Shown piece by piece: positions 10,073 to 21,354 of a DNA stretch of 64,000 bases. Position 1 is the first letter of the stretch. Each line of letters starts with the position of its first letter. Location of the stretch: NCBI GenBank assembly GCA_030068145.1, contig JAPJBO010000708.1, forward strand, positions 56,889-120,888. Reading direction: 5' to 3'. The notes under the pieces are model-generated. The model was not told the DNA's origin. It made no database searches and was given only the letters and a program-made list of their open reading frames with translations. This DNA comes from Diplonema papillatum (lineage: Eukaryota > Euglenozoa > Diplonemea > Diplonemida > Diplonemidae). The translations under genes and the position numbers were made by a program.

Positions 10073-10670
10073 AGACCCCCCGTCTGTTCTAAGAGAGGTC
10101 CTTTCGCCGTCTTAAAACGAGGCGGGGGAAAATCTTAGTTAGTAGGGGGAGGGAGTCGGATTGGAAGGCAAAGATGCACTCCCTGACTACGCAGCACTCC
10201 CAACTCCCTCAGCTGTCAAAAGCTGCAATAAAGTAGTAGAACTTGATATGCAGCAACGATTTGTGATGATAAAAGCACCATCTGTAGTTTAGCTCAGGAG
10301 CAAAACTGGGAAGCGAACGCTGCGGCCTTTTGGAAACTTGATAACTTTGTTTGTGCGCATGGGAACATGTTTCCCAAATGCTTCCAACGGTCTTTTTGAC
10401 GTGACAACAGGGTTGTAATCGTACAAAAAAAAAAAAGGGACGAGTGGGAGGTTTTCACTTGCGATTGCACCCGCCCCTACCTTTTTTTGTTGTGTTCTCC
10501 GAATTGGTTTTCCTCCTACAGGGTTTCTTCACTTCAATTCCGGTAACATTCAAGCGGAATCGGACAGGGGGGAAATGTTTCTTCCAGGGGGAGGGGGCGT
10601 TGTGATTGGTACTGGATTTTTTTGGGGAAAAGAAAGGATAGGTAAGAAAAAGGAGGAGGTTTGCAACAAC

Positions 10671-10716
10671 GTGTTTGGAATGGTGATGTGCTTAACACTC
10701 CTATCTGCACTGGTCC
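10671..10716 (+). repeat. GTGCTTGGAATG element, copy 1
   Basis: TTGCAACAACGTGTTTGGAA then TGGTGATGTGCTTAACACTC and CTGCACTGGTC. A diverged member of a family also found at 17179, 19845, 23528, 39743 and 57301, all in this orientation. Confidence 0.65.
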
Positions 10717-11959
10717 TTGGTTAGTCAGGCTGTTGTTTCTAGCTTGACGCAGTCCAGACGGCCCACAGGAAAATCCCGTCTGCAACCGCGTCTGAGCTAT
10801 CAGATAGAAACTCAGGGCGGCCGCCCTACTTCTGACTGCGACTCCCTCGCTAGAACGCACTTACTAACTTTAGTTTTCCTGTCATGGGTAAATCGGACGT
10901 GTTCAGCAGACTTCGACTTTAGCGCATTAACCTGTGCTAGTATGCTCCCGGGGTGACGACACGTCGAAAGAAACAAGGGGGCAGCATTTGCTGCGGATCG
11001 CCGTGGTCTGCAAAACCTGTCACACAACACAAGAATAGAGTATGGCAAGCCGAGTCAGCCTCGGCACAAGAGAGGGAACCCGGGACAGGTGCACTGACCA
11101 CTACGTGCAAACAAAAAACACGAAACGGCGGGCAAGACAGCGGTGCAGGTAACCTTCCCTGAAGGAACCAAAAAAACGCCGGCACGGTTCCGTCTCAGCT
11201 TTCAAAGCAATGCAGTGGAAAGCACTGCGCAGGTCCTCGGGTGTTTGGCTGCGTATGGCCGCATTTTGAGGGAGTCATGAGCTTCGAATGTGCATGTGCT
11301 CAACACCCTACTCCGTCTAAGCCGTGCTTCTGTCCTCCACGGACGCTTGTCTGCACGAGTATAGGGTAGTGGTGTGAGCCAGGTTCGTAGTGTCACACTT
11401 GTTCGTAGCTCATCGTAGCAGCAGGACCATGCTACGAGAGCACAGACAACTCTCTTCGGAAAGAGGTCCTGCTTGCAACTGTGCCACTAGCTCAGGATAC
11501 AACAACTTGAAGTTGCGAGTCTCTCGCGAACGCATCGACTTAAACGAATTGGGGAGGGGAACGGGAACACCCCAACAGCGAAGCGCCACGCCCAGCGTTC
11601 CGTGGGACTGAGCATAAGTGGTTTGGTGTCATTACGCACTCGGTCTGCAGGCAAACAGATAGAGTAGTTGGATCGTGGGGACGATGCCGTAGCGATGAAG
11701 CGGGCTTGCTGATGTGCAGGGGAAGCAATCTTAATAGGGAGGGGGAGACGGGACTTTTGTTTGCGGGAGGGGGGAATTCGCGCAAGGTTGACTGAGTGTT
11801 TTGGAGTAGGATCGACCGTTCTTCTGCTGCCATGGCGTGGTCGCTTTTCGCGTTTTTTTTTTTTTTTTTTGTGTCTTAGACGCACTAAAATCATACGTGA
11901 AAATTCGTTTTCAAACCTCGACCTCTCGTCGGATGCGGTATGTTTTTTTTCTGGATAAG

Positions 11960-12170
11960 CCCCTGCTTTGTAGGAAACACTTGAGGAGGCTGCCAGCTGC
12001 AAGAGATCAAAGGAGGTAATGTGCTGTAGCCCACACGAACCACAGGTGAATCTGGGTAAAGCTGGGTTCAGTTTGCCACCAGTAAGCGTTCAACAAAAAG
12101 AGACCCACTTTGTAGTTGTCCCTCTAGCCTCCTTCGAAGTAAGCACAAGGCAGCCCCTCGAGTATTTGTG
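11960..12170 (-). repeat. CCCAGATTTACCTGTG repeat, reverse-oriented copy
   Basis: Read on the minus strand it carries the blocks found at 39985 and 52690: TTACCTGTGG, GTGGGCTACAGCACATTACC, CTCAAGTGTTTCCTACAAAG and CAGGG. The adjoining plus-strand part (CCCACTTTGTAGTTGT through GCACAAGGCAG and CCCTCGAGTATTT) matches 28015-28110. Confidence 0.65.
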
Positions 12171-12555
12171 TTGCATAGAAGGCGTCACTCTAGAGGGATT
12201 GCTTGGGGCGCGGATTGCTCTCGGCTGCTCTGGTTTTAGCTGTCCCTTCCGCCTTCGCTGGATGGCTTTGTGTGTGTATGTGGCCGTGCTCTCCTAGCAG
12301 CCCCTTGGACACGAGGCCTGCAGGCAAAAGAAAGAACATGGCCAGACATGGAGAGCCGGCAGATGGATAGACTTGGACCGGCCCACAGCCACATTGAAGG
12401 CTCGGTTTCATCCTGTTAGCAGGAGGGGAGCAGCTTTTCCAGACAACAGAGAGATGTCGTTTCGATCGCATTTCTCGGCAGCGAGGCGCGGTTGAGCAGT
12501 GCCTTATAGAAGGGATAATCAACACCTCGAAGGTTTTGGGTTCTCGTTTGAGTTT

Positions 12556-12601
12556 CGTCTAAGGCCTCGCTGCGCGGGATCAATAGGGACCGCCGGGGCC
12601 A
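12556..12601 (+). repeat. Short interspersed repeat, copy 2 (partner at 2142)
   Basis: CGTCTAAGGCCTCGCTGCGC then GGGATCAATAGGGACCGCCG matches the copy inside phosphatase intron 1. Confidence 0.6.
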
Positions 12602-13371
12602 TACATACGTACTACAAGTCAGAGATGAGATAGGTAGACGAACTTCTTGCTGCGGTTTCCCGCCCAGTTGAAGGTCTGTGTTTGGCTCAAAGAAGCCTTA
12701 GCCCACTCAAAACAGCCAGGACCCAATCATCGCAGGTTCTCTATGAGTACCTGAGGAACGTTTCTGGTTTCGACCATCCAGCGAGCTGTATGCTTGCTTC
12801 GGCATGTTGTCAGTCGGTATTCAAGTCTCCGATTGGTATGCCGGGGTCTCTCAAAACGCTAGGGCAGAGTCTGGACACAAAGGGATGGGTTGGCTTTGTG
12901 TTGGTTATAACAGTTAAGAGCTAAGCTTGAGGCTCGCTCACTTGCTTTTTCATATAGCCGGCAGTGTTCCCGCTAAGGCCGATGGCCCGGTCGTTTCTTG
13001 AAATTGGCTCCTGGGGCCAATCACGAGCCTTCCGGAGATGGCATTTTCCGAAGAGGTTACATCGTCTAGCACTGTTCTCAGGTTTGGCTTCACAACTGGT
13101 CTTTGACGAGGCCCCCACCATGTTCCACTCGGTCTGATCAACAGCTAAAAGTGGGGTGCAGTTTACTGTCCGTGTCACGAGACCTTTCAAGTACTGGGGA
13201 ACCCCCCCACCCCCCGATGCTTTCCCCACAGGTTCCGCGAACTTTGCTCGCTCGACAGGAACACATGCAGTTTGTGAAGTTGCACCAGGTCGTTTCGTAT
13301 CGTTACAGTTGGCCCACTGCATTACCACCTCGTACCGCCACTCACTGTGTAGCCGGCCCTTTTTTGCCTAA

Positions 13372-13650
13372 AAATACTCGACGTAGCTGCTTCGACTCCG
13401 AATGGAAGGGAGGAAATATAAGGGGCAAATACAATACAAACACCATCTGATTTGTTCTTCGCTTACACCACCGTGTGTTGTTTTCTCACTTTTGACCAGT
13501 CGTGTTTGTGTGATTTGTCGTGTAGGGGTAGACCCGCATGACCTCACGTCCGTTCAACACGTGGTTCGGTAGTTACAGCACTTGGGATCCCTTCTGTCCT
13601 TTGTCGGGCAGCATCGTCAAGCATTTCCTTTCAAGCTGGCGCTTAGGGCG
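13372..13650 (+). repeat. About 280-bp interspersed repeat, copy 2
   Basis: Begins AATACTCGACGTAGCTGCTT and contains TAGGGGTAGACCCGCATGAC and TTCAACACGTGG, ending AAGCTGGCGCTTA. It is collinear with 2262-2550 with small indels. Confidence 0.8.
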
Positions 13651-13880
13651 CTCTGACTTTTTTTTTTGTTTCTGGTCCCGCGTGCGTACAGATTTCTGAG
13701 AACCGTCGGAAAAAAAGATAATCCAAGAAAAAGATAATTTGCACAAGAAGTGACCACTACGTTACAAACTGGTCGGTTCGCCTGTGTCTCGTCGTGCTGT
13801 GGAAGGGTTCTAAAGCACGCGCTCTCAGTGTGTCCAGAACAGCACCAGGCCACAGCTACAGATAACGCTGTGAACGCTGT

Positions 13881-14589
13881 ATGAACGCTCTGGAGGCTAT
13901 CAAAGCCCGTCTTGGGACCGCTCAATACAGCAGACAACCCGTGGTTGTATTAAATGAGGATACCGCAGCCGAGCAGGCATCTCTTCTTGCGTACGTCCGG
14001 GAGAAGTATGGAACTCTGGAAGGCCCATGGTGGAGCAAATTCATCCCCGCGCCTTGTCAACCTGCGGAGCTGCGAGGATACACAACAACAAGATGTCCTC
14101 TCATTGTCGACTCCTCGAGTGCCCAACACTTGTAGCCCAAATAGGAGAGAATTGCTGAGGAAGATTTGAGGGGGTGTTTAAGTATGTAAGCTGACATCCG
14201 TCACGAGGACACCTTCAGACCGTCGCTGCCCCGAGGCGCACCAATCGGCCTTCATCAAGATACAGAATCTGCACCAGCCTATTCAGTGCCTAATGTGTTT
14301 TCGCGGAATCTTCCGGGCAAGTGTATCCCAAGCCAAGCTTCACCAGGGTGCCTTGTCTCAACTCATCGAGGAAACACATTGCACATTGACATTTCCTGAG
14401 GAGGCTGCTACGAGTACAGTGGGCGAGGGAGACAATGCTAGTGAGATCAAGCTGTCATCCGTGTTTAAGGGAGGGATGTCCTGTACTGCCAATGTCGAGT
14501 GGACCTTGAACCTGATGATATTCTACAACGGAATTCAAAGATCTGTGATCTGTGTCGACAACGTGGACTGCACCCTGCGAAAATGTTGA
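13881..14589 (+). pseudogene. Coding-like region of unknown function, possibly two exons or a decayed gene
   Basis: Two stretches read like protein. The first, 13881-14135 from an ATG, begins MNALEAIKARLGTAQYSRQP and contains YVREKYGTLEGPWWSKF. The second is open from about 14230 to a stop at 14589, with CPEAHQSAFIKIQNLHQPIQ, LIEETHCTLTF and NVEWTLNLMIFYNGIQRSVI. They are in different frames and separated by about 100 bp with stops, so an intron or a frameshift must lie between. I recognise no family. It is the only plus-strand segment in the 34-kb gene-poor region with natural-looking composition over such a length. A mobile-element origin is possible because repeats flank it on both sides. 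Confidence 0.35.
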
Positions 14590-15369
14590 TCAACGAGTCT
14601 GTGCCCGCCACATCGCAGTCTCAGAGTCAACCACGACAGATGTGACGCCTTAATGAAGCAGAGGCTCAGAGAAAAACGCCTTTATATGCCCTAGTTTTTT
14701 TGGGCAAATTATTTTTTTTTTGCGTGCGTGCGTACAGATTTTTTGGGGGGCCGGGGACCAGAAACAAAAAAAAAAGTCAGAGCACCCTTATGTAAAAAAA
14801 AAAAAAGGCCAGCTAGCCGGCCTTTTTTCGCCAGGTGATTTTTTTTTTTTGAGAAACAATTTTGGTGTCATAAAAAGGCCGGTTGTTTCCTTAGCGGGAG
14901 CACTGATAGCCGTTGTTTGAGGCACTTTTGATCTCTCGGGGAAAAAGAAAAAGAAAGGACCCCGTCATAATTGACGACGCAAGTTGAACAGGGGGACGGG
15001 GGCTGCTGCGCTGAATGTCAATGAGTATTTTCTTCTTTTTCGGATGCAGATAGGTTCCATGCAGACGAGTTGAGTGCATAGGGGCGCCGATGTTCGGAGC
15101 TCGGATGTGAGTTTAATAATAGCTGAAAAGAAAGGAAAATGTGTGCGAATTTGTCCACGGACGCCCGAGTAGGCCAGGATAAAAGGGACGGTCCAGGTGG
15201 GCGAGGAGAAATGTCTGTGTCGCAAGGGGAAGTCCCGGTTTTAACCTAAATGGGCAGAACTACTGCCTCTCGTGCATGTTTAATAAAAAGGAGAGAGGGC
15301 GGGGAGGACGTGCACCTCCACGAATCCAAAGGAATGAACTCATGAGGGACTGGAAGGGTCGACTTTTTC

Positions 15370-15432
15370 GAGTTAGAGTTCACTTGAGATTCCGGTATTC
15401 GAGGGTCTCCGGGTGACCTTTGTGTAATGGGG
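15370..15432 (-). repeat. CAAGCGAACTTTCACTC element, fuller copy
   Basis: Minus-strand order: CAAAGGTCACCCGGAGACCC, CGGAATCTCAAGTGAACTC, TAACTCGAAAAAG. It matches the layout of the copies at 22871, 31643 and 43033. Confidence 0.7.
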
Positions 15433-15964
15433 AAGTGTAGACTGTTTCTCTCTTTCTGTTCGTGTTCGCCACGGGCAGTGTTCTTTTTCTTTTGATTGAC
15501 CCATTTCCGGAATCTGGTCGGGGGGTGGCAGTAATATATTGGTTTGGCCGGGTATGATACACCCGCAAACACGTACACAATTGTGACTGCGCTGACCCGT
15601 ACTTGGGAGTCCGCTGTCCTCAGTTTACTTTGGAAAGGAAAGATCGCTCGTACCCTCCCCACCCCCTAAAAAGACAACGCTGCACGGGCTGCGCGCGTGG
15701 GTATCCTCAGGTTTCGCTTGTGCCCCTCGGACCTTCCGATGGGACTGCCGATCCTGTTCGATACGAACACACAAGCTTTTGGTGCCGCCAGTGCCAGGGC
15801 GTACGCTCCGTTTTCGGTCTCAGATAAAATACGTGCGGGGTCCACATGTGGGCGCTTAAGGTTCGAGGGGGGAAAAAACCTTTCCCCTTATGTGCGACTG
15901 CAAAAAGAATAGCGTCGCTAGGTAGCTACTGGACTTGGCGACACCTGGCTGTGCGGCCTTGACC

Positions 15965-16075
15965 ACTAGTGGATCAAAATCCTCATGTGGTACCTGTGGA
16001 TCCACACGTGAGGGAACAAAATCCAAAAGGAATTAACGTGTGGAAATCCACACGTTCCACACGTGGAGCGTAAGT
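15965..16075 (+). mobile_element. Cluster of CCACACGTG motifs, probable end of a hAT-like element
   Basis: Begins TAGTGGATCAAAATCCTCAT, similar to the YAGTGRTCAAA-type ends seen at 62071 and 62518, and is followed within 100 bp by several forward and reverse copies of CCACACGT/ACGTGTGG (GGATCCACACGTG, ACGTGTGG, ATCCACACGTTCC, CCACACGTGG). Repeated short palindromic motifs beside the terminus are typical of hAT subterminal regions. The opposite end was not found. Confidence 0.4.
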
Positions 16076-16251
16076 TCTGGCCCAGTGGACGCCACCCTTC
16101 CTTTGTTCACAAAGAAAAGAGAGATAATAGGGTTCGGGGATGGAAAGCTATGGGAACTAACCGGGAAACGCGCTGAAACTGCCCAGAAGGCAATACGCAG
16201 CGGGGGGGGTTGCATAAATTTCGGTTGGTATCGTGGGCGGGACGGCGGTAT

Positions 16252-16330
16252 CATGCAGGGTCAAAACCTTGTGTCCTTTTAAACGCTGCCGCGGAGCCGA
16301 TGGCCCCCAAAAAAAAATTTGGAAAAAAAA
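16252..16330 (+). mobile_element. One-ended copy of the CATGCAGGGTC inverted-repeat element
   Basis: Starts TCATGCAGGGTCAAAACCTT and continues through CGCTGCCGCGGAGCCGATGG and an A-run, matching the left part of the complete element at 52266. No right terminus follows, so this copy is truncated, probably near the GT microsatellite. Confidence 0.75.
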
Positions 16331-16478
16331 AAAATGCTCAACTGGTGTGATCATATCCAAGTATTGCTGGGTTTGTGCCGGGTTTGTACCGGGTTTGTAC
16401 CGGGTTTGTGCCGGGGGGGGGGGTCTCACTTTTTTATTTTGTTTTGCCTGGTGAACTCCTTGGTCGTCGTCATGAGAA

Positions 16479-17919
<1,441 letters not shown>

Positions 17920-18172
17920 CCAGTGAACCATGAACCCCAGTGAACCAATGAACCCCAGTGAACCCCAGTGAACCAATGAACCCCAGTGAACCAATGAACC
18001 CCAGTGAACCAATGAACCCCAGTGAACCAATGAACCCCAGTGAACCAATGAACCCCAGTGAACCAATGAACCCCAGTGAACCAATGAACCCCAGTGAACC
18101 AATGAACCCCAGTGAACCAATGAACCAATGAACCCCACTGAACCAATGAACTAATGAACCCCAGTGAACCTT
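17920..18172 (+). repeat. 18-bp minisatellite
   Basis: The unit AACCCCAGTGAACCAATG is repeated about ten times almost perfectly between about 17950 and 18140, with degenerate half-units at both edges. The Gly/Ser/His/Trp repeat proteins read across it in several frames are artefacts. Confidence 0.95.
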
Positions 18173-19844
18173 AGCCCGGATCTCTCCATTTTGCGACCGA
18201 GTTTCGTCCAGGTCCATTTTGCCGAGTTTGTCTGCACAAGATACACCCCCGGGTTTGCATCCTTACCGGACCTGGCAGGGAGTGGAGACGAGGTGATGCA
18301 AGACGAAGGGGAAGCGCGAAGCGACCAGCCCGGACGGACCAGCAAGACGCAAGACCGGGCGACGAAGAGCAGGAGGGGGACGCGACCCAGAGACCCGGGC
18401 TAAGTAGCCTGGAAGTAGTGCGATGGACCTTTCTTCAGAGGGGCTCACGCACTCAAAGTTCGACTCAAAGTTCGACGCACAGGAGACGCAGCACCACGGG
18501 CATGGATACGCGCCTAGCTTGTGTTGGGCGACTAAAGCCGAAGGTCTCTCGTGATGCCCTGCATTTGCTCATGAACATCACCTAGATTCTGCATTCTAAC
18601 TTCAAACTGTAGTAGTACACTGTAGTGGTGCACTGTAGCGGTACACGGTAGCCCCAGCGGTTATCAATTTTGTGTTGCCGTCGATCGATCAGTTCGGTGT
18701 CTTGCGACTTGTTTGTTTGGAAAGAAGTTTTGTTGCTGTTTTTCTTTTTTTTTTTTGTGGTAATGAGCTGACGAAGCTTTCTTCGGCGATCCAATGAATG
18801 ACTCTGTCTCCAATGAATGACTCTGTCAGCTGATCAGCTGACAAAACTCTCTTTGGGTACATAAGTCCCTGCTGTTCAAAGAGTCGTTTGTGTTGGTCTT
18901 TTCTTGGTTTAGCGTTTTTCGAGATAAAAAGGTCCGGTAGTTTGGAGTCTCGATTGAGGCTGGGTATCGGTTAGTGATGGGGGGCTGAGACACCTTTCAC
19001 TTCGTTACCCCAGGCTGCGACTCTGATCTGAGTGCTTCGAGGGGGCTAATGACACCCCGGAAAATGCAGCAATTGCCCGAAAGCTTTTGGATTCCGCAGC
19101 CAGTGAGGAGTCGGCGGACTGCCTCCGTGCAGTATATGGACGCAGAGTCCAGACGACTCGCATCTGTTCAGTTCTCGTTGGCTCGTTTATACGATAAGGG
19201 GAGAGTTGTATGTCGTGTCACGTGAGCTTCTGCTCTGCCGCTGACGTGCTGTACTATGTAAGGAGAAGGGATGGGACTCAGGGAGAGGATATGGTTCGAC
19301 TGAGGGACGGAGGGGATGCAGTGAGGTAGGTCTCGGGCACGGACTAGGCAGTTGCTCGGTTCAGACGTGAACGTGGCTTCGCGGCCCAGCAGGTCGTTGG
19401 TTGACGATGTGGAAACAATGTGGAGACCCAATCGTGGAAGCTTGCTGACTGCTAGCCCGTCGAACCAATAAGGTTCCCCGACACTTTTTTTTATTTTCCA
19501 TACTGTGTTCGGTTCTGTCCAGGGCTGCGGCGCCCTTCTTCTTTCCTGCTTCATGTTGTCGAGTCAGTGCTTCCAAGATTTTCCAAACTCAAGTTACTAA
19601 AGTGTACTACGCGGCTGACATGTAGCGTCGTGATGACTTCGTTGTTGTGTTGCACGCACTGCCTTTACGTAAGCATGCCCAGCACACGCTGAGGTGGGGA
19701 GGGCATTTCAATGTTCAAAAATGGCCAATCAAGATGGTCGGTGAGAAAAACTAGCCGGTCTCCACCATTTACCCGAGGTTTGGTATCTCTCTATAGGGAA
19801 GCCTGTACTGCGACAAGCTCCACGCGTTTGTGGAACACAGTGCC
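18173..19844. other. Stretch without supportable genes
   Basis: Contains small local repeats (ATGAATGACTCTGTC twice near 18800; GTAGTGGTGCACTGTAGCGG near 18620) and no ORF with a recognisable domain. A 128-residue minus-strand frame at 19168-19554 has no familiar motif. Confidence 0.45.
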
Positions 19845-19890
19845 CAGAATATCGTGCTTGGAATGTGTATGTCCGCAACGCCGCACTGGT
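19845..19890 (+). repeat. GTGCTTGGAATG element, copy 3
   Basis: ATATCGTGCTTGGAATGTGT then ATGTCCGCAACGCCGCACTG. Here the poly-G tract follows the element instead of preceding it. Confidence 0.7.
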
Positions 19891-19909
19891 AGGTACTGGG
19901 GGGGGAAAA

Positions 19910-20032
19910 ACTTAGTTTAACGTTTAGGCAGGACACTGCCTCTCATGGTGTTTGATGCTAGGGGGGGAAACTTAGTTTAATGTTTAGGCAGAACACTGCC
20001 TCGCATGCATGTTTGATGCTAGCATCAAGTCT
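19910..20032 (+). repeat. CTTAGTTTAATGTTTAGGC element, two tandem copies
   Basis: Two head-to-tail copies, each starting after a G-run: AACTTAGTTTAACGTTTAGG then CAGGACACTGCCTCTCATG and TTTGATGCTAG; then AACTTAGTTTAATGTTTAGG, ACACTGCCTCGCATGCATG and TTTGATGCTAGCATCAAGTC. The end is a small palindrome (GATGCTAGCATC). Confidence 0.8.
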
Positions 20033-20107
20033 TCGTCGAAGAAAGTGTAAAATAAAATAGGGGAAAGGGAAAAAGGGTCGCAGGGAGTGTAAGACTCCCT
20101 GCGGTTA

Positions 20108-20150
20108 TAAAGAGCGCGTGGTGCTTGCACCACTGAGGCCAGGTTTTTCT
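20108..20150 (+). repeat. Hairpin-bearing short repeat, copy 1
   Basis: AGAGCGCGTGGTGCTTGCAC then CACTGAGGCCAGGTT. GTGGTGC and GCACCAC form a perfect seven-base stem with a TT loop. The partner at 35556-35600 is nearly identical, so both stem and flank are conserved. Confidence 0.7.
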
Positions 20151-20292
20151 TTTTTGGGGGGAAGATCTTAGTTTTATGCTTGGGCGAGGCGAAGGCCGAA
20201 TCTTCAGTTCAATGTTGAAGGGGGCGATTGTCGTTCTTTAGTTCAGAGTGTGCACACCCCTTTGCAAGGAGCGGCGCACTTATAAGCCAGGC

Positions 20293-20476
20293 CACCCCGG
20301 ACTCCCACTCCGGATTGCGGGTCGGCCTCACTCCCTCAACGCGGGAGTGGGACTCCCCTCAATGAGGGAGTGGGACCCCCTCAATGCACCACTGCACACA
20401 AGAAGTGCGGAAGTGCCACTCCCGCACGTTTTCACTCCCGCATTGACTTAGTCTATGGCTGCCGAAGTCCGGGGTG
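20293..20476 (+). mobile_element. Miniature inverted-repeat element with CTCAATGCGGGAGTG motifs, copy 1
   Basis: Ends are CACCCCGGACTCCCACTCC at left and GAAGTCCGGGGTG at right, an imperfect terminal inverted repeat. Inside are several forward and reverse copies of CTCAATGCGGGAGTG. A second copy lies at 25385-25594. No coding capacity. Target duplications were not convincing. Confidence 0.65.
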
Positions 20477-21129
20477 TGGAACCTAGTATTTTCGTCCATT
20501 TGTCTGGCGGTGGGCGGCAGGCCCTTGTTCCTGACAGAGTCATGTTCGCGATCAACCGGTCGCCAGTAAAGGCGGGGTGAGGAGGCAGGAGGAAAAAGAG
20601 ACAAAATAAATATGAAAAAGAACAAGGGGGGGGGGGGGACGGGTGTTCTTCGATCGTTGCAACCATTTTCCGTGGCAAAGACAAAAAGAAGCCGCAAAAT
20701 GCTCCCAGCCTTGGGGCACTGCGTTTCCTTTGAAAAAGGTTCGTCTCTTCGGTTGTGTTGCTTGCGTGCAGGTGCTCCCAGCCTCGGGGCAACCGTTCGT
20801 TTGTTTGTTGGTGACACTGGCTGGAACCTGTTGCACCGCAGCAGACAGCCTTGAAAGAAGGCAGGTATGCAGCCTCCAGGTGTCGTTTCTTACAAGGAGT
20901 GATCGTGTAGCTGGAGACAAGCAGCAGCTACAACGTTCTTTCGCACGTTTTGCCATGTTGTTGTGAAAGAGAGCGTGTGCCGGCAGACTGCTGGCAAGGT
21001 CAGAACCACGCGAGCCTTGGCGGGCTGCATGCTTCCCGGGACGCTGGCGTGATGATACCCCATGTCGTTGCATGGTTGGTGATCCACAAGGGTAGTGCCT
21101 GCGGGTGGTCTGTCGATGGAACTAATTGA
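20477..21129. other. Stretch without supportable genes
   Basis: A run of about 13 G is near 20626-20638. ORFs on both strands (for example 20552-21073 minus) have mixed composition and no motif I can name. Confidence 0.4.
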
Positions 21130-21354
21130 CGCAACTCCCCTCCCGAAAAACTGTACTGTTCGGGCGGTTTTATTTTGCAGACTCATGTTCTTTATGCGGC
21201 ATGGTATTGGGATTTGTATCTTTCGTGGCACAAGTAGTGCAGTTTAGTGGTCTAGCTTGGTTTGCCGTTTATCTTTCTTGTTAGCAAGCACACGAGTGCG
21301 AGGTTTGAGGGCAGCAACGCGGCCGGTCCGAAATAAGCCCGAGGTAAGAAGTTC
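21130..21354 (+). repeat. 225-bp interspersed repeat ending in a splice-donor-like site, copy 1
   Basis: Starts CGCAACTCCCCTCCCGAAAA, contains GGGATTTGTATCTTTCGTGG and GTCTAGCTTGGTTTGCCG, and ends GCCCGAGGTAAGAAGTTC. The 23950-24174 copy is about 95 percent identical by eye and ends at the same base. GAG/GTAAGAAG is a near-consensus 5' splice site. Confidence 0.9.

Larger units (their letters stand above)
7474..10130. other. Repeat-bearing stretch upstream of the low-complexity gene
   Basis: No supportable gene. It holds a 30-bp tandem duplication (7884-7942), two partial copies of the GAGTGAAAGTTCGCTTG repeat, a GTTTGTTTTTGTGCGCACTA repeat copy at 9071, and an rRNA-like fragment near 10010. 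A 175-residue ORF at 8884-9411 runs through the repeat at 9071 and is discounted. Confidence 0.5.
10131..13371. other. Repeat-rich gene-poor stretch
   Basis: Holds one copy of the GTGCTTGGAATG element (10671), a weaker one near 11280, a reverse-oriented copy of the CCCAGATTTACCTGTG repeat (11960-12170) and a short repeat at 12556. T-runs and A-runs of 8-15 bases are common. No ORF here has a recognisable domain. Confidence 0.5.
14590..16250. other. Gene-poor stretch with homopolymer runs and repeat pieces
   Basis: Several A- and T-runs lie between 14690 and 14860. A GAGTTAGAGTTCACTTGAGA repeat copy is at 15370 and a cluster of CCACACGTG motifs at 15965-16075. No gene can be supported. Confidence 0.5.
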
